From positions 2,232,001 to 2,296,000 of the forward strand of contig OZ241856.1 in assembly GCA_965202845.1 (NCBI GenBank): a DNA stretch of 64,000 nt, given 5' to 3'. The stretch comes from CBDATA01 sp965202845 (GTDB taxonomy: Bacteria > Acidobacteriota > Vicinamibacteria > Marinacidobacterales > Marinacidobacteraceae). The notes under the pieces were generated by a model. That model worked only from the letters and a program-made list of their open reading frames with translations, had not been told where the DNA came from and made no database searches. Below are positions 17,495 through 24,254 of the stretch, in pieces (positions within the stretch are counted from its first letter, which is position 1; every line of letters starts with the position of its first letter). The translations under genes and the position numbers were made by a program.

Positions 17495-17562
17495 GCGATG
17501 CCTCCCGGGGGGATGTTGTGGCAGACTATCGGATTCCCGCATCGGAGAAAGGGAGGCGCCTC

Positions 17563-18063
17563 TTGAGCTACTGGATTCCCTTCCGGCGACAGATCGACCG
17601 GGAAGGACTCGGCAACGCGGTCCGCATCGCCATTGTGGTCTCCCTCGCGGTGACCCTGTTCCGCCTGGCGGGAGCGCTCGGCGGCCTGCCCGACTGGCTC
17701 GTCAACCGGGACGCCGGAGGCGCGGGAGCGCTCATCGGCATCGTCTGGCTGATCCCGGTCTTCGCCATCTGGTTCGGCGTCCTCCGGGCGCGAGCAGGCG
17801 AGACCGGCTTCGGGGGCGCGCTCCGCGCCAACTTCTCCTACGCGGTGGGGGCGCGGGTTCCGGTGATCGTGGTCATGCTGTTCGCCACCCTGGGCGACTG
17901 GGGCACCCACTACGACGCCTACCCGGACATGGACCACATGGCGCCCATGATGCAGTGGCTCCTCGGCGGAGTGATGGCCCAGGTGTTCTTCTGGATCCTC
18001 CTGGTCACCGCGCTGGGCGGCGGACTCCTCACCTGGCTGACCAGCCGGCTCGCGAAGAGTTGA
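17563..18063 (+). CDS. Four-helix integral membrane protein of unknown function
   Basis: 166 aa from a TTG start, chosen because a strong Shine-Dalgarno GGGAGG lies 6 nt upstream and no ATG or GTG fits. Hydrophobic segments are near residues 22-40, 55-75, 95-113 and 130-155; a His/Asp/Met-rich loop (THYDAYPDMDHMAPMM) lies before the last helix and could bind metal. Family not recognised. Its stop overlaps the TTG start of the carbamoylase. Confidence 0.75.
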   Translation: MSYWIPFRRQIDREGLGNAVRIAIVVSLAVTLFRLAGALGGLPDWLVNRDAGGAGALIGIVWLIPVFAIWFGVLRARAGETGFGGALRANFSYAVGARVPVIVVMLFATLGDWGTHYDAYPDMDHMAPMMQWLLGGVMAQVFFWILLVTALGGGLLTWLTSRLAKS

Positions 18064-19292
18064 AGGCGCTCCGGGTCCGCGGCGCCCGGCTCCTCGCCTC
18101 CCTCGCCGAGCTGGCCGAGATCGGGGCGACGCCGGAGGGAGGCGCCGAACGGCTCGCCTTCACGCCGGAGGACGGCAGGGGGCGGGACCTGGTGCGCTCC
18201 TGGATGGAGGACGCCGGACTCGCCGTCCGGGTGGACGGCATCGGAAACCTCATCGGCCGGCGCCCGGGGACGGATCCGGATGCGGCGGCGGTGATGCTCG
18301 GCTCCCACATCGACACCGTGGGGAACGGCGGACGCTACGACGGCAACCTGGGGGCACTGGCGGCGCTTGAGGCGGCGCGCGCCCTGAACGACGCCGGAAT
18401 CGCCACCCGGCGGGCGCTGGAGGTCGCCGTCTTCTCGAACGAGGAGGGCTCCCGGTATCACCCGGACATGATGGGCAGCCTCGCCTACGTGGGCGGGCTC
18501 GACCTGGAAACCGCATGGGAACTCCGCAACCCGGAGGGCGACGCCACGCTGCGCGACGAGCTCGAGGCGATTGGGTATCTCGGCGACGCGCCGTTGCCCG
18601 GGCCGGTCCCGGCGGCGTATCTGGAGCTTCACATCGAACAGGGCCCGGTGTTGGAAGCCGAGGGCGTCGCGTTCGGCGCGGTCACCGGCGTGCAGGGCAT
18701 CCTCTGGGAGGAAATCACGCTCACCGGCGCCTCCAACCACGCCGGCACGACGCCGATGCGCTTCCGCCACGACGCCGGAGTGGTCGCCGCCGAAGCGACG
18801 CTGCTCGCCCGCCGCCTCGCCCGGGACATCCCCGGACAGGTGGCGACCGTCGGGCGCATGACCTTCGCTCCCGGCCTCACCAACGTGGTGCCCGGGCGGG
18901 CGGTCCTCACCTTGGACATCCGCAACCCGAACGCCGACCGGCTGGCCGAGGCCGAAGCGCGATTCTTCGCCGGCCTCGACGAGGCGGCGGGCCGGGAGGG
19001 AGCGCGGATCGAGCGCCGGGAGCTGGCCCGCTTCGGGCCGGCGGTCTTCGACGAGCGGATGATCGCGCTGGTGGAGGAGACCGCCCGGACCCTCGGCGCA
19101 ACCTGCCGGAGGATGCCCTCGGGCGCCGGGCACGACGCCCAGATGCTCTCCCGGGTCTGCCCCACCGGGATGATCTTCGTCCCCTCGGTGGACGGCGTGA
19201 GCCACAGCCCCCGGGAGCGCACCACCGACGAGCACGTGATCTTGGGCGCGAACGCGCTGCTGCTCGCGGCGCGTAAGCTGCTGGATTCCTGA
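18060..19292 (+). CDS. Zn-dependent N-carbamoyl-L-amino-acid hydrolase / allantoate amidohydrolase family
   Basis: 410 aa from TTG 18060, which overlaps the previous stop (TTGA). GSHIDTVGNGGRYDGNLG, AVFSNEEGSRY and YLELHIEQGPVLE are the metal-ligand motifs of the M20-type carbamoylase/allantoate amidohydrolase/beta-ureidopropionase family, and SGAGHDAQ with SVDGVSHSPRE completes the C-terminal signature. The length matches the family (about 400-415). It is likely cytoplasmic, acting in hydantoin, pyrimidine or purine nitrogen breakdown; the exact substrate cannot be assigned. The neighbouring membrane protein might be a transport partner, but that is a guess. Confidence 0.9.
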   Translation: MKALRVRGARLLASLAELAEIGATPEGGAERLAFTPEDGRGRDLVRSWMEDAGLAVRVDGIGNLIGRRPGTDPDAAAVMLGSHIDTVGNGGRYDGNLGALAALEAARALNDAGIATRRALEVAVFSNEEGSRYHPDMMGSLAYVGGLDLETAWELRNPEGDATLRDELEAIGYLGDAPLPGPVPAAYLELHIEQGPVLEAEGVAFGAVTGVQGILWEEITLTGASNHAGTTPMRFRHDAGVVAAEATLLARRLARDIPGQVATVGRMTFAPGLTNVVPGRAVLTLDIRNPNADRLAEAEARFFAGLDEAAGREGARIERRELARFGPAVFDERMIALVEETARTLGATCRRMPSGAGHDAQMLSRVCPTGMIFVPSVDGVSHSPRERTTDEHVILGANALLLAARKLLDS

Positions 19293-19294
19293 AA

Positions 19295-19999
19295 CTACGG
19301 ACCGGTTCGTTCGTCGAGCGCCCGCTCCCCGACCCGCCCCAGCCAGCGCACCAGCGGGATGGTCGCGGCGATCCCGGCGATGGTGATCATGCCGGAGAGG
19401 GTGGCGTCCCCCCGGGCCATGTCCACGCCCGCCCGCCCGGCGGCGCCGAGATGGGCGAAGAGGAGCGCCCCCGGACCCACGCCGAGCGCGGTTCCAAGCA
19501 CATAGTCCCGGACGCGCACCCCGGTGAAGGCCCAGCCGAAGTTCTGGACCGCGAAGGGGAAGATGGGCGAGAGCCTGGCCAGGAACACCGTCCCGACGCC
19601 CGCCGTCCCGAACGCCGCCGAAAGCGCCCCGAAACGCGGAAACCGAAGCAGCAGCCAGCGGCGCACCCGGCCCAGCAGGAACCGCCCGACCGCGAAGGCG
19701 ATCAGCGCCCCGATCCCGTTGCCGATCCAGGCCGCGGCGAGGCCCAGCGGAAAGCCGAACAGGTAGCCCGCCGCCACGCAGAACGGGGAGCTGGGAAGCG
19801 CGATCCCTACCGCGAGCGCCATCACGAGGGCGAAGGTGGGCACATCCTGGGGAACCCACTCCAGCACCGAGCCGTCTCCGTTCCCACGGAGCAGGACCGG
19901 GAGGGCGACCGCGTTCAGGCAGAAGAGCGCCAGCAGCCAGAGGCGCCAGCGGCGGAAGCGGCCGGCGGCGCCCGCCGGTTCAGAAGCGCCGGGAGGCAT
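19295..19999 (-). CDS. TVP38/TMEM64 (VTT/DedA-like) membrane protein
   Basis: 234 aa from ATG 19999 with several helices. ALPSSPFCVAAGYLFGFPLG and FLARLSPIFPFAVQNFGWAF match the VTT-domain re-entrant motifs (the F-x-R-x-x-P-xxP signature) of TVP38/TMEM64 proteins, which are implicated in lipid scrambling or transport. Its start overlaps the 3' end of mmsA by 20 nt, so the pair is an operon. Confidence 0.88.
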   Translation of the reverse strand: MPPGASEPAGAAGRFRRWRLWLLALFCLNAVALPVLLRGNGDGSVLEWVPQDVPTFALVMALAVGIALPSSPFCVAAGYLFGFPLGLAAAWIGNGIGALIAFAVGRFLLGRVRRWLLLRFPRFGALSAAFGTAGVGTVFLARLSPIFPFAVQNFGWAFTGVRVRDYVLGTALGVGPGALLFAHLGAAGRAGVDMARGDATLSGMITIAGIAATIPLVRWLGRVGERALDERTGP

Positions 20000-21461
20000 C
20001 GCGGGGCCAGCGCTCCACCACGACCTTGGTCTGCGTGTAGAACTCCACCGCGTGCGCCCCCTGGGCGTGCAGGTCGCCGAAGAAGCTGCCGCGCCAGCCG
20101 CTGAACGGGAAGAACGCCATCGGCGCCGCCACCCCAACGTTGACGCCGACGTTCCCGGTGCGCGCCTCCCGCCGGAACCGCCGGGCGACCCGCCCGTCGC
20201 CGGTGAACACCGAGGCCATGTTCCCGTAGGCGCCGCCGTTCACGAAGGCGAGGGCCTCGTCCACATCGCGGACCCGGATGATTCCGAGCACCGGGCCGAA
20301 GATCTCGGTGGACGCCGTCCCGCCTTCCGGCGGCAGATCGTCCAGCACGGTGGGGCCGACGAAGGTTCCGCCCTCGAGTCCGGCGACCCGGAAGCCGCGC
20401 CCGTCCACCACCGCCCGGGCGCCTTCCCGATCCACCGCCGCCCCGACGAGCGACTCGATCCGGTCGCGGCTTTCGCGGCGGATCACCGGCCCCATCTCCA
20501 CCGTCTCGTCGAGGCCGGAACCCACCACCCGGGCGCGCGCCCGCTCCGCGATCCGGTCGCGGAACGGGGCGTGGGCGTCCCCCACCGTCACCGCGAGCGA
20601 AGCCGCGAGGCAGCGCTGCCCGGCGCACCCGAACGCGCTTTCGGCGACCGCATCCGCCACCGCCCCGACTTCGGCGTCGGGGAGCACCACCACCGGGTTC
20701 TTGGCGCCGCCCTGGCACTGGACCCGCTTGCCGCTGGCCGCCGCCCGGGCGTATACCGTCCGCGCCACCGGCGAGGAGCCCACGAAGCTCACCGCCGAGA
20801 CCCCCGGATGATCCAGCAGCGCCTCCACCGCCTCCCGCCCCCCGTGGACCAGCTGGACCACCCCCGTCGGGAATTCCGCCTCCTCCAGCAGCCGCGCCGC
20901 CCGCTCCATGGTGAGCGGCGTCTTCTCCGACGGCTTGAGAACCACGGTGTTTCCGCAGGCGAGCGCGTAGGGCAGGAACCAGAAGGGGATCATCGCCGGG
21001 AAGTTGAAGGGGGCGATCACCGCGACCACGCCCACCGGCTGGCGCACCATGAACTCGTCGATCCCGCGGGCGATGTCCTCGAGCATCCGCCCCTGCATGA
21101 GGGAGGGGATGCCGCAGGCGACCTCGACGTTCTCGATGGCGCGCCGGACTTCGCCCCTCGATTCGGCGAGCGTCTTGCCGCACTCCCGGGTCACGGTGCG
21201 CGCCAGGTCCTCGAAGTCCCGCTCCAGCAGCGTCTTCAGCCGGAAGAGCGGCTGCGTCCGGTCGGTCGGCGGCGTCTCCCTCCACTCCGCCAGCGCCTTC
21301 GCCGCCCCCTCGACCGCGAGTCCCACGTCCTCCGGGCCGGAGAGCGGCGCGCGGGCCAGGATCTCGCCGGATGCGGGGTTCGGGATGTCCAGCCACGCCG
21401 TCGCCCGGGAAGGGGTCCACTCCCCGGAGATGTGGTTGGAGAGCGTCGGAACCGGACTCAT
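19980..21461 (-). CDS. mmsA: CoA-acylating methylmalonate-semialdehyde dehydrogenase
   Basis: 493 aa, the usual length. Family-specific signatures are ECGKTLAESRGEVRRAIENV, APFNFPAMIPFWFLPYALA, QCQGGAKNPVVV, FGCAGQRCLA (catalytic Cys near residue 283) and FFPFSGWRGSFFGDLHAQG. It oxidises methylmalonate or malonate semialdehyde to propionyl- or acetyl-CoA with NAD and CoA, in valine, beta-alanine, pyrimidine or myo-inositol catabolism. It lies 58 nt downstream of the selenoprotein gene, and its 3' end overlaps the TVP38 gene. Confidence 0.95.
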   Translation of the reverse strand: MSPVPTLSNHISGEWTPSRATAWLDIPNPASGEILARAPLSGPEDVGLAVEGAAKALAEWRETPPTDRTQPLFRLKTLLERDFEDLARTVTRECGKTLAESRGEVRRAIENVEVACGIPSLMQGRMLEDIARGIDEFMVRQPVGVVAVIAPFNFPAMIPFWFLPYALACGNTVVLKPSEKTPLTMERAARLLEEAEFPTGVVQLVHGGREAVEALLDHPGVSAVSFVGSSPVARTVYARAAASGKRVQCQGGAKNPVVVLPDAEVGAVADAVAESAFGCAGQRCLAASLAVTVGDAHAPFRDRIAERARARVVGSGLDETVEMGPVIRRESRDRIESLVGAAVDREGARAVVDGRGFRVAGLEGGTFVGPTVLDDLPPEGGTASTEIFGPVLGIIRVRDVDEALAFVNGGAYGNMASVFTGDGRVARRFRREARTGNVGVNVGVAAPMAFFPFSGWRGSFFGDLHAQGAHAVEFYTQTKVVVERWPRDASRRF

Positions 21462-21519
21462 GGGGACCCCGCGCAGAGGATACGCGCTGCCTCCTCGGCA
21501 GACCGGACCCGGGCGGCGG

Positions 21520-21744
21520 TCAGCCGGTCGCCGGGATCTGGTCGAGGACTTCGGCGGGTTCCGGGAAGCGGCCGGTCTCGTACTTGGAGTAGATGAGCTC
21601 CCCGTCGAGCCGGACGTCGAAGATGCCCTTGCCGCCCTCGATCAGCTCCGCCTCGATGCCGCGGACTTCCTTGATGGCGGCCGCCAGACCGGCGGCCTTC
21701 GGAAGGTAGTTTCAAACGACGCAGTAGGTGATGGAAACCTGCAC
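21520..21744 (-). CDS. SelW/Rdx-family selenoprotein with in-frame UGA (Sec)
   Basis: Read through the TGA at 21714-21712, the gene encodes 74 aa: V/MQVSITYCVVU, NYLPKAAGLAAAIKEV, ELIEGGKGIFDVRLDGELIY and SKYETGRFPEP. This is a complete Rdx (SelW/SelT/SelH-like) thioredoxin-fold protein, and the TGA falls exactly at the second position of the CxxC/CxxU redox motif (codon 11). The GTG start has an ideal AGGAGG 6 nt upstream. A perfect 7-bp hairpin with loop GGUCU starts 14 nt after the UGA. Such proteins are thought to act as thiol or selenol redox factors. Ordinary annotation would miss it or truncate it. It lies 63 nt downstream of tRNA-Asp on the same strand. The selenocysteine machinery (SelA, SelB, SelC, SelD) is not in this window. 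Confidence 0.88.
21679..21697 (-). promoter_or_regulatory. Candidate bacterial SECIS hairpin
   Basis: Immediately 3' of the in-frame UGA, the mRNA folds as GGCCGCC / GGUCU loop / GGCGGCC, a perfect 7-bp stem. It begins 14 nt after the UGA. The GGU-containing apical loop and the short distance resemble the E. coli fdhF SECIS element, where the loop GU contacts SelB. The coding role is unaffected by the fold. Confidence 0.7.
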
Positions 21745-21807
21745 GATGCCCTCCTGGGTGGGTGTGGGGGTTGGTTTGCCCGCTCCGCGACCTCTCCTCC
21801 GGGGGGA

Positions 21808-21886
21808 TGGCGGGGCCGACGGGGCTCGAACCCGCGACCTCCGGCGTGACAGGCCGGCGCTCTGGACCAAACTGAGCTACGACCCC
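21808..21886 (-). tRNA. tRNA-Asp (GTC)
   Basis: The cloverleaf is complete: acceptor GGGGTCG/CGGCCCC, anticodon stem CCGGC/GCCGG with loop CTGTCAC (anticodon GTC), T-arm GCGGG-TTCGAGC-CCCGT, discriminator G and an encoded CCA. Confidence 0.95.
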
Positions 21887-21967
21887 GAAATTTCCGACGC
21901 GGAGCGAGCCGGGATTGTAGCACCCTGCGCGCGGGCGCCGGATCGTGGTATCCTGTCCGGTCCTGCC

Positions 21968-22246
21968 ATGCGCCTCACCCGGAGCCAAATCCAATTCCTC
22001 GGATACCGCATCACCGACGACCTGCAGGTCGCGGGGATGATCGATCCGGAGGACCCGAACGCGCTCATGGACTCCATCGTGGAGCTCATCACCGAAAACC
22101 TGCGCCAGGAGGACGAGCTGAACGAGGAGGTGCGGAAGGTCCTCGACAAGCACGGCGAGCAGATCCGCACCACCGGCGCCGAGTACCGGGAGATGTTCAA
22201 GCTGGTCAAGAAGCGCATGGCGCGGGAGCAGGGGATCATCCTCTGA
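21968..22246 (+). CDS. DUF507 family protein, copy 1 (92 aa)
   Basis: MRLTRSQIQFLGYRITDDL..., with ELITENLRQEDELNEEV and MFKLVKKRMAREQGIIL, is typical of DUF507, small helical proteins with no assigned function. A TGGTATCCT extended -10 (TATCCT at 21949-21954) ends 13 nt before the ATG. A paralogue starts 7 nt downstream, a common paired arrangement for this family. Confidence 0.88.
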   Translation: MRLTRSQIQFLGYRITDDLQVAGMIDPEDPNALMDSIVELITENLRQEDELNEEVRKVLDKHGEQIRTTGAEYREMFKLVKKRMAREQGIIL

Positions 22247-22253
22247 TTTCCGG

Positions 22254-22556
22254 ATGCGGCTCACCAACGGCAAGATCAACCACCTCGCCAACCAGGTGCT
22301 GGACTTGCTCCGCGCCGACGACTCCGTCGAGTTCTACGCCGAGGACCGGGAAATCCGACAGATGATCACCCGGGTGATCAACTCCGAACTCGAGGACGAC
22401 GAACGGATCGACCAGATCGTCCGGCGCAAGATCGACAGCCACGGCCGAACCGTCCAGCAGGGCACCGAGAACTGGGAAATCCTCTACCGCCGCTACTACG
22501 ACGAGGAAATGGTGAAGCGGCGGCGGCTCGTCCCCGGCGAGGAGCGCGAAGAGTAA
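22254..22556 (+). CDS. DUF507 family protein, copy 2 (100 aa)
   Basis: MRLTNGKINHLANQVLDLL, then RVINSELEDDERIDQIV and ILYRRYYDEEMVKRR, match the DUF507 pattern and align with copy 1. The 7-nt gap means a single transcript. Function unknown; the charged helical character suggests it may form a hetero-oligomer with copy 1, which is an inference. Confidence 0.88.
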   Translation: MRLTNGKINHLANQVLDLLRADDSVEFYAEDREIRQMITRVINSELEDDERIDQIVRRKIDSHGRTVQQGTENWEILYRRYYDEEMVKRRRLVPGEEREE

Positions 22557-22559
22557 GTA

Positions 22560-22588
22560 GGGGACGCCGACCCGAAGGCCGGCGCCCC
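22560..22588. terminator. Hairpin between convergent DUF507 and hsp20 genes
   Basis: A GC-rich stem pairs GGGG-(A)-CGCCG with CGGCG-CCCC (22560-22569 with 22580-22588, one bulge). It lies right after the DUF507 stop and before the hsp20 stop, and could serve as a terminator in both directions. There is no T-run. Confidence 0.45.
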
Positions 22589-22598
22589 CCGCGCGGCG

Positions 22599-23063
22599 TC
22601 AGTGGACGCTGACCTCGATCTGGCGCGGCTGCGCCTTCTCCAGCTTGGGGAGCACGAGGGTCAGCACTCCGTCCTGGGACTCGGCGCGGATGCTGGACAC
22701 ATCCACCACCTCCGGGATCCGGAAGGACCGGCGGTACGGCCCGGCGACCCGCTCCCGGCGGGACCAGCGGGCGTCGCCCTCCTTCCCGTTCAGGACTTCG
22801 GCGCCGCCGCTCCGCTGCGCCTCGACGGTCAGGCAGCCGTCGTGGAACTGCACCCTGGCGGCCTCCTTGGGCACGCCCGGCAGGTCGATTTCGATCACGA
22901 ACTCGGCGCCGGCGTCGCGGATGTCGACCGCCGGCCGGTAGGTGAACTCGGTGGACTCACCGGAATCGGCGCCGGTGGACTCGCCCGGGAAGAGCGGCCA
23001 GCCGAACACCGGATCGGCGAAGAGCCGACGCATCGGGTGGTTGAAGAGGGTCAGATCGTTCAT
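22599..23063 (-). CDS. Small heat-shock protein Hsp20
   Basis: 154 aa from ATG 23063 with Shine-Dalgarno AGGAGA. The alpha-crystallin domain is clear: YRPAVDIRDAGAEFVIEIDL, PGVPKEAARVQF, the phosphorylation-independent RRSFRIPEVVD strand and SQDGVLTLVLPK with the A-x-x-x-G-V-L terminal motif. It is a cytoplasmic ATP-independent holdase. It has its own sigma70-like promoter with an upstream palindrome and is divergent from gap. Confidence 0.94.
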   Translation of the reverse strand: MNDLTLFNHPMRRLFADPVFGWPLFPGESTGADSGESTEFTYRPAVDIRDAGAEFVIEIDLPGVPKEAARVQFHDGCLTVEAQRSGGAEVLNGKEGDARWSRRERVAGPYRRSFRIPEVVDVSSIRAESQDGVLTLVLPKLEKAQPRQIEVSVH

Positions 23064-23113
23064 GGGTGGATCTCCTGGGAGGGTTTTTGGTCGGCAGAAT
23101 CGCCGACACCGGG

Positions 23114-23167
23114 ATACTAGACGCACTCTGATATTTTGTCAAGTGTTATTCATCAGATTATCTGATG
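23114..23167 (-). promoter_or_regulatory. hsp20 promoter with upstream palindrome
   Basis: Reading toward hsp20: -35 TTGACA (23142-23137), 17-nt spacer, -10 TAGTAT (23119-23114). Just upstream is the perfect palindrome CATCAGA-TTA-TCTGATG (23151-23167), centred in AT-rich DNA between hsp20 and gap. It does not match CIRCE or HAIR, so the regulator, if any, is unknown. Confidence 0.65.
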
Positions 23168-23236
23168 TGTATTCCATCATATCGAATATGTCCGCTCTTT
23201 CGGTAGACTTCCCGGTCGCCAGGAGGCTTCCCAAAA

Positions 23237-24241
23237 GTGCGCATCGGCATCAACGGATTCGGACGGATCGGACGCAACATCTTCCGCGTCGCCCTCGAGG
23301 ACCCGGACATCTGGACGGTCGCCGTCAACGACTTGACCAGCCCGGCGACGCTCGCCCATCTGCTGCAGCACGATTCGGTCGTCGGCCCCTTCCGGGGCGC
23401 GGTTCGCGCCGAGGGCGACGAATTGGTGGTCCGGCGCGACGACCGCGAGATCCGGCTCCAGGTGCTGAGCGAGCGCGACCCGGCCCGCCTTCCCTGGAAG
23501 GAGCTCGGAGTGGAAATTGTGGTCGAGTCCACCGGCATCTTCACGAAGCGCGAGGACGCCGCGAAGCACCTGGAGGCCGGCGCCTGGAAGGTCATCGTCT
23601 CGGCGCCCTCGGAGGACGCGGATTTGACGATCGTGATCGGAGTGAACGACGGCTACTACGACCCCGACATCCACCACGTGATCTCGAACGCATCGTGCAC
23701 CACCAACTGCCTGGCCCCGGTGGTCAAGGTGCTCAACGAGGCGTTCGGCCTGAAGCAGGGCTTGATGACCACCGTCCACTCCTACACCAACGACCAGCGG
23801 CTGCTGGACCTGCCGCACTCCGACCTGCGCCGCGCCCGCGCCGCCGGGTTGAACATGATCCCCACCTCCACCGGAGCGGCGAAGGCGGTCGCCAGGGTGT
23901 TGCCCGATATGGAGGGGCGGCTCGACGGGATCGCGGTTCGGGTTCCCACTCCGAACGTCTCGCTCACCGACCTGACCGCGGTGCTGGTTCGTTCGGCGAC
24001 CGCCCAGGAGGTGAATCAGGCGCTCGAAAAGGCCGCTGACGAGGAGCTCGGCGGCATCCTCCAGGTCTCCCACGAACCGCTGGTCTCGGTGGACTTTCTC
24101 GGAAACCCCCATTCCTCCATCGTGGACGCCCCGTTCACCAAGGTGGTGGACGGCGACGCGATCAAGGTGCTCGCCTGGTACGACAACGAGTGGGGGTTCT
24201 CCTGCCGGGTAGTGGACCTGATCCGCAGGATCGCCGCCTGA
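23237..24241 (+). CDS. gap: Glyceraldehyde-3-phosphate dehydrogenase
   Basis: 334 aa, GTG start with AGGAGG 10 nt upstream. INGFGRIGR binds NAD, and SNASCTTNCLAP holds the catalytic Cys (near residue 154). HSYTNDQ, STGAAKAV and WYDNEWGFSCRVV complete the signature. Cytoplasmic glycolytic or gluconeogenic enzyme. Here it is followed after 13 nt by a secreted peptidase rather than by pgk, which lies 21 kb away with tpiA and secG. Confidence 0.97.
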   Translation: MRIGINGFGRIGRNIFRVALEDPDIWTVAVNDLTSPATLAHLLQHDSVVGPFRGAVRAEGDELVVRRDDREIRLQVLSERDPARLPWKELGVEIVVESTGIFTKREDAAKHLEAGAWKVIVSAPSEDADLTIVIGVNDGYYDPDIHHVISNASCTTNCLAPVVKVLNEAFGLKQGLMTTVHSYTNDQRLLDLPHSDLRRARAAGLNMIPTSTGAAKAVARVLPDMEGRLDGIAVRVPTPNVSLTDLTAVLVRSATAQEVNQALEKAADEELGGILQVSHEPLVSVDFLGNPHSSIVDAPFTKVVDGDAIKVLAWYDNEWGFSCRVVDLIRRIAA

Positions 24242-24254
24242 GAGGAACGCCGAC

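Noticed and set aside
21712..21714. TGA in the Rdx gene as a nonsense mutation or sequencing error
   Set aside because: It falls exactly at the U position of CxxU, the downstream frame is fully conserved, and a SECIS-like hairpin follows; selenocysteine is the simpler explanation.
23101..23170. CIRCE or HAIR heat-shock operator upstream of hsp20
   Set aside because: The palindrome arms do not match TTAGCACTC/GAGTGCTAA or CTTGAGT/ACTCAAG.
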